From positions 9,033,113 through 9,097,112 of the forward strand of contig NC_091382.1 of assembly GCF_038502225.1 (NCBI RefSeq): DNA of 64,000 nt, read 5' to 3'. This stretch comes from Cherax quadricarinatus (lineage: Eukaryota; Arthropoda; Malacostraca; Decapoda; Parastacidae). Each line of letters opens with the position of its first letter. Position 1 is the first letter of the stretch. Made by a program: the position numbers and the translations under genes. The notes beneath the pieces are model-generated. The model saw nothing but the letters and a program-made list of their open reading frames with translations, searched no databases and was not told where the DNA came from. Below, piece by piece: positions 20,900 through 32,096 of the stretch.

Positions 20900-22350
20900 A
20901 TTCTCATAGCATATGCTCCTCAGGTATCCAAATCATGTTACACCTACTGTACTGGAGCATGTAGTAAGATTGGTACACTACCTTCTCTCTATAAACACAA
21001 CATTTTTTGTTTCCATTCATAGATCTTTAGTTAGTAATGTATCCTTGAATCCTCTCTTTAATATTTACATTTTATCACAATCAAATTCTTCACTTGGGCT
21101 CAAATTGTCTCCTATTTCATTTCATAACTGTCTATGTTAAATTCCATCATTCATCTATCACTTTGTCTACCTAATACTGTAAATCCAAGTCATCTTATAG
21201 AAATTTCTATGCAAAAATAAATTTAGTGAACTAAATTTATTTTTGTATAGGATCTTTGTATCAAATGATAACATAGTCATATAGCTTTTATTCCTTCAGG
21301 TAAGTCATTTATATAAATTAGGAACATTGTGGTGAACACCTGAACCTTGTGGCGCCTCATAGAAACATTTTCTCATGGTATTTTTCCTTTTATAACTACT
21401 TTCATTTTCCTTTCAAACGAAAAATTTTCTCATCTGTTGTAATAGTGATTTTTGAATACTTCTGTATTTTATGTATTCCTGACTATTTCATGGGAACTCT
21501 TATCAAAAGTTTTTTGAAATACAAATAAATTCAGGTCTGCCCATCTATTTCTTGAATAATTTCTGTAACTGCTGTTGTACCTTTAATACATTTGATACAT
21601 AGAAATTTGCTAATCAAAAATTTCCTTGTTAGGACGTAAGCAGCATTCCTTAAAATTTTCCCAATATTTTGTGAGACAGACAGGTTTATAGTTTAGACGG
21701 TTGTTCCTATTTGTTTTTTTTAATGTTGGCACAATGTATGTCTTGCTGTCTTGCAATGAATTCCTCCTAGCTCTTCTATACATTCTTTTAAAATCTATTG
21801 TTATATCTCATCTAGCTCATTTGCTTTTGCTTCTTCTTTGGATATTTCAGAGCAGAGAAGCTGAAGGGCCCCAGAATTCCATCAGCCCTCTAATGCCTCC
21901 CCCAAAATATAATTTTGCTTCTAGTCCTCTACCTAGCCTTTCCCCCCCTCCTCTTCCAAACCAGACTGCCTCTATTTCAAAGGCCTCTATTTTAGCTGGC
22001 CTTTTTTAATTCAAGTCTACTACATTTACAGTGTCTTCTTCTGTAAATACACAATGTAACTTCATATTTGTCATCTTAGACATCTCTTCTGCTTCAGTAA
22101 TACTGCTATCCTTGATTTTTCGTATTTTGCCTTTCAGATTTAGTTTGACTTTTATAAGCTAAAAATAAAAGATTTGGTTCCATTTTGGTCTTGTCCATTA
22201 TTTGTTTTAAAAAATTTGTTTGTGTTTCCTCATTATATTTGTATATTCATTTCTGGCTTATTTTAATCTCTAGTAAGTCTCTGGGTTGGCATGCATCCTC
22301 TATTAGTTTCAAATCTTTTTCATGGCTTTGTAGTACTTTTCATTAAACTA
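20900..22350 (-). mobile_element. Highly decayed CR1-like LINE
   Basis: The reverse complement keeps recognisable pieces of CR1 ORF2. Around 21310-21360 it reads like GAPQGSG followed by a degraded LYI-type segment. Around 21660-21720 it resembles the PISLTSIVGK region. No frame is open for more than a few dozen codons, so this is an ancient copy. Confidence 0.5.
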
Positions 22351-22358
22351 TTCCTTAT

Positions 22359-22565
22359 TACAGTGGACCCCCGGTTAACGATATTTTTTCACTCCATAAG
22401 TATGTTCAGGTGCCAGTACTGACCGAATTTATTCCCATAAGGAATATTGTGAAGTAGATTAGTCCATTTCAGACCCCCAAACATACACGTACAAACGCAC
22501 TTACATAAATACACTTACATAATTGGTCGCATTCGGAGGTAATCGTTATGCGGGGGTCCACTGTA
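22359..22565. mobile_element. Short TA-flanked MITE (CAGTGGACCCCC family)
   Basis: Ends are CAGTGGACCCCCGGTTAACG and the inverted GTTATGCGGGGGTCCACTG, flanked by TA on both sides, with total length 207 bp. A second copy is at 25611-25817 and a longer relative at 46976-47949. Terminal sequence and TA target point to a pogo/Tigger-dependent MITE. Confidence 0.85.
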
Positions 22566-22696
22566 TTTCATCTTTTCTCCTTTCTGGTATAAAACTGTTA
22601 GACTTAAAGTAATTTTTATACATGTTTCATTTCTATTCCTGATGTAATATTTCATTCTGTTTTGTTTCATTGAAATACTATATTGCATCACATTAG

Positions 22697-23456
22697 GGAA
22701 TTATGCTCTCGTGAAGTTAGCGGTCTTGACGATGTTTACGCATCGGCGATTTAACCCACTTTGAACCCTATTTTCAGCCAATTCCAGTGTACTAGTCGAC
22801 AAAAATCATAATTATTTCGCTAGAACTCCATTTTTTCTATTGAATGACTACAAGAAACCACCCATTTACCGATTTCAACTATCCAATAAAGTGGTCAGAA
22901 TTTAGCAATTTTGCCAATTTCACACAAATTTCGAAAGATGCCAATTTCCAAATAGGGTCCAGAATAAACAAGAAAGACATTCCTGGCACTAAAATAACAT
23001 AAAATAACAGTTGACGTGTATTGGATGCGTGGCATGATTTGTTTACTTTTGAACTTTGGCAAAAATCGAAGATTTCTGCTAAATTGAGCTCAATTTCAAG
23101 GTACTTTTCATTGTAAAACCAATCAAAATCATCTCAATTTCTGTAATATGTCTTCCATTCTATAAAATGAGACCAAGAAAACTAGAATACAACAATAAAT
23201 ACCATACGAAAATACAGTGCAAAGTCGCTGTTTTAAACCAAAAACACTGTCAAAGTTTTTTTTTCTCATTACGCACTGTGTGCTGCAGGATTTTTTTTAT
23301 ACTGCGCACACTGACCACATAGACCCATTCTTTCATATGTAGGCCTACCAGCTTTCTCTCACTAGATTTGAGGGCGCTAGAATTTAGGTGTACTAGTACG
23401 TCAAAAACCCTGGTGCATAAGCTGTACTAGTACGTCAGAAACCCTGAAAGGGTTAA
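22697..23456. mobile_element. TTAA MITE, left end missing
   Basis: The right end is CCCTGAAAGGGTTAA. The interior matches the MITE at 32100-33105 and, more distantly, 45549-46620. It starts abruptly near attatgctctcgtgaag, so roughly 250 bp of the left end is absent. It has no coding capacity. Confidence 0.7.
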
Positions 23457-23486
23457 GTATAGCAGTTTCCAACTTTAGCTACATGA

Positions 23487-23652
23487 TCCTAGGGATGGGT
23501 CATGACCCTGGGGTTGGGTCATGACCCTGGGGTTGGGTCATGACCCTGGGGTTGGGTCATGACCCTGGGGTTGGGTCATGACCCTGGGGTTGGGTCATGA
23601 CCCTGGGGTTGGGTCATGACCCTGGGGTTGAGGCATGGCCCTGGGGTTGGGG
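23487..23652. repeat. 19-bp palindromic minisatellite
   Basis: About eight copies of gggttgggtcatgaccctg. Each unit holds the perfect 12-bp palindrome GGGTCATGACCC. Copies are nearly identical, with divergence only at the edges. Confidence 0.95.
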
Positions 23653-23659
23653 TCACTAA

Positions 23660-24037
23660 GCATTTTTCTTGGGGGTCTTGTATCAAAAATTTCTTGACTT
23701 GTGTTGTGAACATTAATTCCGGAGTTCATTTGTATATTTACTATAAAAGTAACAATCTGAGGTACAGTATTAATGCTTCTGTTTTACAGAAATATTAATA
23801 CTGTACAATATTAATGTTTTTTTTTCACATACAGTAGCCATACTTTACCTAGTTTTCTAGTTAAAGTTAATATCTGATCTTGAATAAGGTGTTGTAGTTT
23901 TAAGGTTGGGTCATACTTATTGTGAAGGAGGTAAAGGGAATTATCATAAGTAATAATTTGGCACTCACTGGTCTATTTGTTTTTGTGTTCGTTTTTTTTT
24001 ATATGCAAGTCATATATCAGTACTTAGTATGTTAAAT
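23660..24037. other. Intron sequence, no gene seen
   Basis: AT-rich, including an aatattaatactgtacaatattaatg pair near 23790-23815. No feature beyond short self-complementary text is supported. Confidence 0.4.
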
Positions 24038-24581
24038 TACAGGAGGGCCCTACATATACAGGTTAGGTTAGGTTCTGGGTTACTGCTTTAAAGCAAAAAT
24101 TGCTGTAAGGTGAAACATAGTCTTTTTTCACTTTCAAATGCATATAAGAGCCTGTAAACATGCTTACACTATCATATATTAAGTGAGCAATAGAGAGTCA
24201 TAAAAAATTCATACACAGCTCACACATTACTTTTTTTTTTTTTTTCCTTCAACAAGTCGGCCGTCTCCCACCGAAGCAGGGTGACCCAAAAAAAGAAAGA
24301 AAATCCCCAAAAAGAAAATACTTTCATCATCATTCAACACTTTCACCACACTCACACATTATCACTGTTTTTGCAGAGGTGCTCAGAATACAACAGTTTA
24401 GAAGCATATATGTATAAAGATGCACAACATATCCCTCCAAACTGCCAATATCCCAAACCCCTCCTTTAAAGTGCAGGCATTGTACTTCCCATTTCCAGGA
24501 CTTAAGTCCGACTATATGAAAATAACCGGTTTCCCTGAATCCCTTCACTAAATATTACCCTGCTCACACACCAACAGATCG

Positions 24582-27500
24582 TCAGGTCCCAAGTACTATT
24601 CGTCTCCATTTACTCCTATCTAACACGCTCACGCACGCTTGCTGGAAGTCCAAGCCCCTCGCCCACAAAACCTCCTTTACCCCCTCTCTCCAACCCTTTC
24701 GAGGACGACCCCTATCCCGCCTTCCTTCCCCTATAGATTTATATGCTTTCCATGTCATTCTACTTTGATCCATTCTCTCTAAATGACCAAACCACCTCAA
24801 CAACCCCTCTTCTGCCCTCTTGACTAATATTTTTATTAACTCCACACCTTTTCCTAATTTCCACACTCCGAATTTTCTGCATAATATTTACACCACACAT
24901 TGCCCTTAGACAGGACATCTCCACTGCCTCCAACTGTCTCGTCGCTGCTGCATTTACCACCCAAGCTTCACACCCATATAAGAGTGTTGGTACTACTATA
25001 CTTTCATACATTCCCTTCTTTGCCTCCATAGATAACGTTTTTGACTCCACATATACCTCAATGCCCACTCACCTTTTTTCCCTCATCAATTCTATGATTA
25101 ACCTCGTCCTTCATAAATCCATCCGCCGACACGTCAACTCCCAAGTATCTGAAAACATTCACTTCTTCCATACTCCTCCTCCCCAATTTGATATCCAATT
25201 TTTCTTTATCTAAATTATTTGATAACTCTCATCACCTTACTCTTTTCTATGTTCACTTTCAACTTTCTACCTTTACACACATTCTCAAACTCATCGATCA
25301 TTAACCTTTGCAATTTTTCTTTAGAATCTCCCATAAGCACAGTATCATCAGCAAAAAGTAACTGTGTCAATTCCCATTTTGAATTTGATTCCCCATAATT
25401 TAATCCCACCCCTCTCCCGAACACCCTAACATTTACTTCTTTTACAACCCATCTATAAATATATTAAACAACCATGGTGACATTACACATCCCTGTCTAA
25501 GACCTACTTTTACCGGGAAGTAGTCTCCCTCTTCTACACACCCTAACCTGAACCTCACTATCCTCATAAAAACTCTTTACAGCATTTAGTAACTTGCCAC
25601 CTATTCCATATACAGTGGACCCCCGGTTTACGATCAGCTCCCAATGCGACCAATTATGTAAGTGTATTTATGTAAGTGCGTTTGTATGTGTATGTTTGTG
25701 GGTCTGAAATGGACTAATCTAATTCACAATATTCCTTATGGGAACAAATTCAGTCAGTACTGGCACCTGAACATACTTCTGGAATGAAATAATATCGTGA
25801 ACCGGGGGTCCACTGTACTTGCAACATCTGCCACATTGCTCCTCTATCCACTCTATCATATGCCTTTTCTAAATCCATAAATGCAATAAAAACCTCCCTA
25901 CCTTTATCTAAATACTGTTCACATATATGCTTCAATGTAAACACTTGATCTACACATCCCCTACCCACTCTGAAACCTCCTTGCTCATCCACAATCCTAC
26001 ATTCTGTCTTACCTCTAATTCTTTCAATTGTAACCCTACCGTACGCTTTTCCTGGTATACTCAGTAAACTTATTCCTCTATAATTTTTACAATCTCTTTT
26101 GTCCCCTTTCCCTTTATATAAAGGGACTATACATGCTCTCTGCCAATCCCTAGGTACCTTCCCCTCTTTCATACATTTATTAAACAAAAGTACCAACCAC
26201 TCCAACACTATATCCCCCCCTGCTTTTAACATTTCTGTCATGATCCCATCAGTTCCAGCTGCTTTACCCCCTTTCATTCTACGTAATGCCTCACGTACCT
26301 CCTCCACTCTTACATACTGCTCTTCTTCACTCCTAAAAGATGGTATACCTCCCTGGCCATTGCATGAAATTACCGCCTCCCTTTCTTCCTCGACATTTAA
26401 AAGTTCCTCAAAATATTCTCGCTATCTACCTAATACCTCCATCTCCCCATCTACTAACTCCCCTACTCTGTTTTTAACTGACAAATCCATACTTTCCCTA
26501 GACTTTCTTAACTAGTTTAACTCCAAAAATTTTTCTTATTTTCATTAAAATTTCTTGACAGTGCCTCTCCCACTCTATCATCTGCTCTCCTTTTGCACTC
26601 TCTCACCACTCTCTTCACCTTTCTTTTACTCTCCATATACTCTGCTCTTCTTATAACACTTCTGCTTTGTAAAAACCTCTCATAAGCTACCTTTTTCTCT
26701 TTTATCACACCCTTTACCTCATCATTCCACCAATCACTCCTCTTTCCTCCTGCCCCCACCCTCCTATAAACACAAACTTCTGCCCCACATTCTAATACTG
26801 CATTTTTAAAACTATTTCAACCCTCTTCAACTTCCCCCCCACTGCTCATCTTTGCACTAGCCCACCTTTCTGCCAATAGTGGCTTATATCTCACCCGAAC
26901 TTCCTCCTCCCTTAGTTTATACACTTTCACCTCCCTCTTACTTGTTGTTGCCACCTTCCTCTTTTCCCATCTACCTCTTACTCTATAGCTACAACTAAAT
27001 AATGATCCGATATATCAGTTGCCCCTTTATAAACATGTACATCCTGGAGCCTACCCATCAACCTTTTATCCACCAATACATAATCTAACAAACTACTTTC
27101 ATTACATGCTGCATCATACCTTGTATATTTATTTATCCTCTTTTTCATAAAATATGTATTACTAAATCTCTTTCTACACATAGCTCAATTAAAGGCTCCC
27201 CATTTACATTTACCCCTGGCACCCCAAATTTACCTACTACTCCCTCCATAACATTTTTACCCACTTTAGCATTGAAATCCCCAACCACCATTACACTCAC
27301 ACTTGATTCAAAACTCCCCACACATTCACTCAACATTTCCCAAAATCTCTCTCTCTCCTCTACACTTCTCTCTTCTCCATGTGCATACACGCTTACTATA
27401 ACCCACTTTTCACATCCAATCTTTATTTTACTCCACATAATTCTTGAATTAATACATTTATAGTCCCTCTTTTCCTGCCATAGCTTATCCTTCAACATTA

Positions 27501-27700
27501 TTGCTACTCCTTCCTTAGCTCTAACTCCATTTGAAACCCCTGACCTAATCCCATTTATTCCTCTTCATTGAAACTCCCACCCCCTTCAGCTTTGTTTCAC
27601 TTAGTCAGGACATCTAGCTTCTTCTCATTCATAACATCCACAATCATCTCTTTCTTATCATTTGCACAACATCCATGGACATTCAGACTTCCCACTTTGA
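24582..27700 (-). pseudogene. RTE endonuclease-RT polyprotein, multiply frameshifted
   Basis: Endonuclease pieces include SLNVHGCCANDKKE near 27650-27700, VVGDFNAKVGKN (about 27250-27290) and ATDISDHYLVVA (about 27000). RT pieces include GKAAGTDGIMTEML, GISLLSIPGKAYGRV, AFMDLEKAYDRVDRGAM, the FADD motif at about 25340-25350, and the C-terminal RWFGHLERMDQSR. Several single-base indels and the 207-bp MITE break the frame. The order of motifs matches the long open copies at 30397-31842 and 60169-61995. Confidence 0.85.
25611..25817. mobile_element. TA-flanked MITE inside the RTE reverse transcriptase
   Basis: Inverted ends CAGTGGACCCCCGGTTTACG and AACCGGGGGTCCACTG. Removing it with one TA restores ccatatacttgcaac, which is exactly the uninterrupted sequence at about 736-750 in the other RTE copy. 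Together with 22359-22565 it defines a family of about 207 bp. Confidence 0.92.
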
Positions 27701-28229
27701 CAATTTTCTTCTTCTTATTCTTTTTAGTAATCTTTACAGGAAAAGGGGTTACTAGCCCATTGTTCCTGGCATTTTAGCTGACTTTTACAACATGCATGGC
27801 TTACGGAGGAAAGATTCTTATTCCACTTCCCCAGGGATATAAAAGGAAAATAATAAGACCAAGAACTATTAAGATAAAATCAAAGAAAACTCAGATGAGT
27901 GTGTATAAATAAACGTGTACATGTATGTGTAGTGTGACCTAAGTGTAAGTAGAAGTAGCAAGACATACCTGTAATCTTGCATATTTATGAGACAGACAAA
28001 AGACACCAGCAATCCTACCATCATGTAAAACAATTACAGACTTTCATTTTACACTCACTTGGCAGGACGGTAGTACCTCCCTGGGTGGTTGCTGTCTACC
28101 AACCTAGTACCTTAAAATATTTCCAGTCTTAGCTTCTAGGGTTTGTTGAATATATTTATTATAAGAAGCCTGAGTAAATGAAAAATGGGTATAATTAAAA
28201 ACCACTGCATTAGTGGGGCCCTCCCGTAC

Positions 28230-28453
28230 TATATTTCCTCTAGAATATGATTAGTTTGATATATAAGAAAAATGTCATTACTTGTGGAATTTAGCTGCTT
28301 ATTTTGTAGGCTACCCAACCTATGTATTTGTTTATTTTTTTAATACTCTGCTACATATTTCCACAACTTGTCTCTGTACAGTACTTTGAGAGACCTTAAA
28401 AAACACTGTTATTTTTTGACATAATCACTAACATTACATGTTACATTTTGCAG
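28230..28453. other. Intron end upstream of a DNAJC11 exon
   Basis: AT-rich sequence ending in the acceptor acattttgcag. No other feature. Confidence 0.6.
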
Positions 28454-28570
28454 AGCTGGTACATTTGGAGCCATATTAGAGTATGGAGCAGAGAAGAAAA
28501 TTTCCCAGAACAGCTCTCTTGCTGCATCTCTTGCACTAGGTATACCAACAGGTGTTCAACTCAAAATCAA
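28454..28570 (+). CDS. DNAJC11: DNAJC11-like coding exon
   Basis: 117 bp, from acceptor ttttgcag to donor gtgagt. Two bases carried from the exon ending at 15018 plus the first A give Lys. It then reads AGTFGAILEYGAEKKISQNS and LALGIPTGVQLKIK. This matches the DNAJC11 AGFFGTVVEYGAERKIS and GVPQGVSLKVK region. It ends two bases into the next Lys codon and is separated from the previous exon by about 13.4 kb of element-rich intron. Confidence 0.93.
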
Positions 28571-28644
28571 GTGAGTGTAGTACTGGAGTTTGAATATTAT
28601 GTGTGAAAGTATATTTATAAACGTGGGAGAAGATCACTTTTAAA

Positions 28645-29799
28645 TACAGTGGAAGCCCGGTTTTCATCTGGTCTGGTTATCATACAATTCAGTTTTCGAC
28701 CACTTTTTTTGGCGAAATTTTCCTCGTTTTCGTACATCTGCTCGGAAATTGTCCATACCAGATGCATCCGCCTGCCCGTGGGACGCGGCCACTCACATGT
28801 TCGTGACTCAGTCTGCCTTTGTTACTCGTTCAGTGAGCATTACTCCATGCGATCCTCTGAAACATTTCGTAATCCATTGTTTTTTGTGCTTGCAACTGCT
28901 AAATAAGCCACCATGGGGCCAAAGAAAGTTCCGAGTGCTACAAGGATTTTGAAGGGTTTGAGGCTAACCCTCCCTCCCTTATGCCTGTTGTGGTATCTAT
29001 TGTGTCTTTGGGGAAGTCCATGGGGCTGGAGGCGAGTGGCCAGGATGTGGAAGAGTTGATGGACGATCACAGGGAAGAGCTAACCACTGAAGAGCTGCAA
29101 GACCTTCATCTGGAACAACAACAGACCTTAGCTGAGGAAATTGCTTCCAAGGAGGAGGAAGAGAGAGGGAAGAATGTGCCTTCTTCAACAATTAAGGACA
29201 TTTATGCAAAGTGGAGTGAGATGCAAAGTTTTGTGGAGAAATATCACCCTAACAAAGCTGTTGCAAGCCATGTCAGCAACATGTTCAATGACAGTGCCTT
29301 GTCCCATTTTAGGCAAATCTTAGAGACACCAGAAACAGGCCTCTCTGGACAGATTTTTTGTGTGACAGGGGTCCAGTGACTCTCAAGCTGGTCTTAGTGC
29401 CAGTAAAAGACAAAGAAAGGAAGTAACCCTGGATAGGGCTTTGATATCTGAAGTCCGTATGGAGGGGGATTCCCCTTCTAGACAATAACCTCTCCTCCCT
29501 CTCACCTCCTCGCCATCTTCCATGTGCCAGCAAGAGTCTTAAGTAAAGTTAAAAGTGATGTTAAATGTTCATTTATCCATTTCATTAGTGTGTTATATTT
29601 ATTTCTCATTGTTTTATGTATGTAAAACTATAGTTATTCTCTATAAAATGTATTTTTTGTTGATATTTTTGGGTGTCTCGAATGGATTAATTGGAGTTAC
29701 ATTATTTCTTATGGGAAATATTACTTGAGTTATTGTGCAAATTGGTTTTTGGCCGACCTTCTGGACCAGATTAAAGATGAAAACCAGGGTTCCACTGTA
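28645..29799 (+). mobile_element. Tigger deletion derivative
   Basis: Inverted ends CAGTGGAAGCCCGGTTTTC and GAAAACCAGGGTTCCACTG, flanked by TA, 1155 bp. The interior joins the start of a Tigger transposase (MGPKKVPSATRI at about 28912) to its C-terminal region. The DNA-binding and catalytic core is missing. The right inverted repeat was probably built from the poly-A-adjacent end of the autonomous element. Confidence 0.85.
28912..29379 (+). pseudogene. Tigger transposase remnant (N-terminal tip and C-terminal tail)
   Basis: The frame 28981-29379 (132 residues) contains EELTTEELQDLHLEQQQTLA, SSTIKDIYAKWSEMQSFVEK, HPNKAVASHVSNMFND and ALSHFRQIL. This is the conserved C-terminal tail of TIGD1-like transposases. 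The start at 28912 (MGPKK) is in a different frame. No CENP-B HTH or DDE region lies between, so the protein is non-functional. Confidence 0.75.
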
Positions 29800-29965
29800 C
29801 GTGACTACAAATACAAAAGAGCCCAGTTTGTACGGCTTTTAGGTTCTCAACCCTGTATGGTAAATAAAAATCACTGTTGGGTGGAAAAGAGCAGTTTTTT
29901 TCATCATTGAATACATCAGAAATGAAAGATAATGTGCTTATACAGTATTATATATACATATTAAG
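29800..29965. other. Intron sequence between elements
   Basis: Short unannotated spacer between the Tigger derivative and the outer RTE copy. Confidence 0.4.
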
Positions 29966-30392
29966 TGCAGAAAGGTAGGCTAGTGCAAATATGGGTAGTG
30001 GGGTGGTTGAAGAGGGATGGGATAGTTTTAAAAATGCAGTATTAGAATGTGGGGGCAGAAGTTTGTGGGTATATGAGGGTGGGTGCAGAAAGAAAGAGGA
30101 GTGATTGATGGAATGATGAAGTAAAGGGTGTGATAAAAGAGAAAAAGGTAGCTTATGAGAGGTTTTTACAAAGCAGAAGTGATATAAGGAGGACAGAAAA
30201 AAGAAAGGTGAAGAGAGTGGTGAGAGAGTGCAAAAGGAGAGCAAATGATACAGAGGGAGAGGCACTGTCAAGAAATTTTGCTGAGAATAAGAAAAAATTT
30301 TGGACTGAGTTATACAGGTTAACCCTTTCAGGGTTTTGGCCATACTAGTATGGCTTACGCTCCAGGGTTTTTGACATACTAGTACGCCTAAA

Positions 30393-32096
30393 AGAAATGT
30401 TAAAAGCAGGTGGGGATATAGTTTTGGAGTGGTTGGTGCAATTATTTAATAAATGTATGGAAGAGGGTAAGGTACCTAGGGATTGGCAGAGAGCATGCAT
30501 AGTTCCTTTGTATAAAGGCAAAGGGGATAAAAGAGAGTGCAAAAATTATAGGGGGATAAGTCTGTTGAGTGTACCTGGTAAAGTGTATGGTAGAGTTATA
30601 ATTGAAAGAATTAAGAGTAAGACGGAGAATAGGATAGCAGATGAACAAGGAGGCTTTAGGAAAGGTAGGGGGTGTGTGGACCAGGTGTTTACAGTGAAAC
30701 ATATAAGTGAACAGTATTTAGATAAGGCTAAAGAGGTCTTTGTGGCATTTATGGATTTGGAAAAGGCGTATGACAGGGTGGATAGGGGGGCAATGTGGCA
30801 GATGTTGCAAGTGTATGGTGTAGGAGGTAGGTTATTGAAAGCAGTGAAGAGTTTTTACGAGGATAGTGAGGCTCAAGTTAGAGTATGTAGGAAAGAGGGA
30901 AATTTTTTCCCAGTAAAAGTAGGCCTTAGACAAGGATGTGTGATGTCACCGTGGTTGTTTAATATATTTATAGATGGGGTTGTAAGAGAAGTAAATGCGA
31001 GGGTCTTGGCAAGAGGCGTGGAGTTAAAAGATAAAGAATCACACACAAAGTGGGAGTTGTCACAGCTGCTCTTTGCTGATGACACTGTGCTCTTGGGAGA
31101 TTCTGAAGAGAAGTTGCAGAGATTGGTGGATGAATTTGGTAGGGTGTGCAAAAGAAGAAAATTAAAGGTGAATACAGGAAAGAGTAAGGTTATGAGGATA
31201 ACAAAAAGATTAGGTGATGAAAGATTGAATATCAGATTGGAGGGAGAGAGTATGGAGGAGGTGAACGTATTCAGATATTTGGGAGTGGACGTGTCAGCGG
31301 ATGGGTCTATGAAAGATGAGGTGAATCATAGAATTGATGAGGGAAAAAGAGTGAGTGGTGTACTTAGGAGTCTGTGGAGACAAAGAACTTTGTCCTTGGA
31401 GGCAAAGAGGGGAATGTATGAGAGTATAGTTTTACCAACGCTCTTATATGGGTGTGAAGCGTGGGTGATGAATGTTGCAGCGAGGAGAAGGCTGGAGGCA
31501 GTGGAGATGTCATGTCTGAGGGCAATGTGTGGTGTGAATATAATGCAGAGAATTCGTAGTTTGGAAGTTAGGAGGAGGTGCGGGATTACCAAAACTGTTG
31601 TCCAGAGGGCTGAGGAAGGGTTGTTGAGGTGGTTCGGACATGTAGAGAGAATGGAGCGAAACAGAATGACTTCAAGAGTGTATCAGTCTGTAGTGGAAGG
31701 AAGGCGGGGTAGGGGTCGGCCTAGGAAGGGTTGGAGGGAGGGGGTAAAGGAGGTTTTGTGTGCGAGGGGCTTGGACTTCCAGCAGGCATGCGTGAGCGTG
31801 TTTGATAGGAGTGAATGGAGACAAATGGTTTTTAATACTTGACGTGCTGTTGGAGTGTGAGCAAAGTAACATTTATGAAGGGATTCAGGGAAACCGGCAG
31901 GCCGGACTTGAGTCCTGGAGATGGGAAGTACAGTGCCTGCACTCTGAAGGAGGGGTGTTAATGTTGCAGTTTAAAAACTGTAGTGTAAAGCACCCTTCTG
32001 GCAAGACAGTGATGGAGTGAATGATGGTGAAAGTTTTTCTTTTTCGGGCCACCCTGCCTTGGTGGGAATCGGCCGGTGTGATAATAAAAAAAAAAA
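30393..32096 (+). mobile_element. 5'-truncated RTE LINE with 13-bp target duplication
   Basis: The copy begins within the RT at EMLKAGGDIVLEW and ends in gataataaaaaaaaaaa. The direct repeat tagtacgcctaaa is at 30380-30392 and 32097-32109, both within the MITE. The 3' UTR of about 250 bp contains ggccaccctgccttggtggg. It is very close in sequence to the copy at 59911-62011, which suggests a recent insertion. Confidence 0.95.
30397..31842 (+). CDS. RTE reverse transcriptase, 5'-truncated open frame, 481 aa
   Basis: An open frame encoding the RT from just after block 1 to the natural C-terminus. Motifs are YRGISLLSVPGKVYGRV, AFMDLEKAYDRVDRGAM (Asp), LRQGCVMSPWLFNIFIDGVV, FADDTVLLGDS (catalytic Asp pair), RYLGVDVSADGSM, LLYGCEAWVMNV, RWFGHVERMERNR and RGRGRPRKGW. 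The Met is an internal residue rather than the element's start, and the endonuclease is absent. In the shared region it differs from 60169-61995 at about one residue (SGVLRS versus SGALRS), so the frame is young, but the copy cannot move by itself. Confidence 0.85.
   Translation: MLKAGGDIVLEWLVQLFNKCMEEGKVPRDWQRACIVPLYKGKGDKRECKNYRGISLLSVPGKVYGRVIIERIKSKTENRIADEQGGFRKGRGCVDQVFTVKHISEQYLDKAKEVFVAFMDLEKAYDRVDRGAMWQMLQVYGVGGRLLKAVKSFYEDSEAQVRVCRKEGNFFPVKVGLRQGCVMSPWLFNIFIDGVVREVNARVLARGVELKDKESHTKWELSQLLFADDTVLLGDSEEKLQRLVDEFGRVCKRRKLKVNTGKSKVMRITKRLGDERLNIRLEGESMEEVNVFRYLGVDVSADGSMKDEVNHRIDEGKRVSGVLRSLWRQRTLSLEAKRGMYESIVLPTLLYGCEAWVMNVAARRRLEAVEMSCLRAMCGVNIMQRIRSLEVRRRCGITKTVVQRAEEGLLRWFGHVERMERNRMTSRVYQSVVEGRRGRGRPRKGWREGVKEVLCARGLDFQQACVSVFDRSEWRQMVFNT

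Larger units (their letters stand above)
24231..28110 (-). mobile_element. Near full-length but degenerate RTE LINE
   Basis: From poly-T at 24231 (3' end) through the 3' UTR (24245-24580), RT (24582 to about 26520), endonuclease (about 26520-27700) and 5' UTR (27721-28110). The RT is broken into short frames (24582-24866, 24760-25068, 25215-25424, 25750-26307) and the endonuclease likewise (26517-26759, 26978-27181, 27145-27498). A TA-flanked MITE at 25611-25817 further interrupts it. It shows the order of parts for the family and is the only copy with both ends. Confidence 0.85.
24038..28228. mobile_element. Tigger-type element split by an RTE LINE
   Basis: The left end is TACAGGAGGGCCCTACATAT and the right end GTGGGGCCCTCCCGTA, inverted repeats with TA at both outer ends and related to the element at 6194. 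Its own sequence is only about 190 bp on the left and about 120 bp on the right. The RTE copy at 24231-28110 fills the rest. It ends about 225 bp upstream of the DNAJC11 exon at 28454. Confidence 0.6.

Noticed and set aside
23991..24080. Telomere-type TTAGG repeats (aggttaggttaggttct)
   Set aside because: Only two or three units, and they fall in the inverted end region of a Tigger-type element that reads similarly in other copies.
28649..28952. Two small plus-strand frames of 85 and 67 residues at the start of the Tigger derivative
   Set aside because: They cover the inverted repeat and 5' untranslated region. The recognisable transposase start (MGPKK at about 28912) is in a different frame from the first and begins later.
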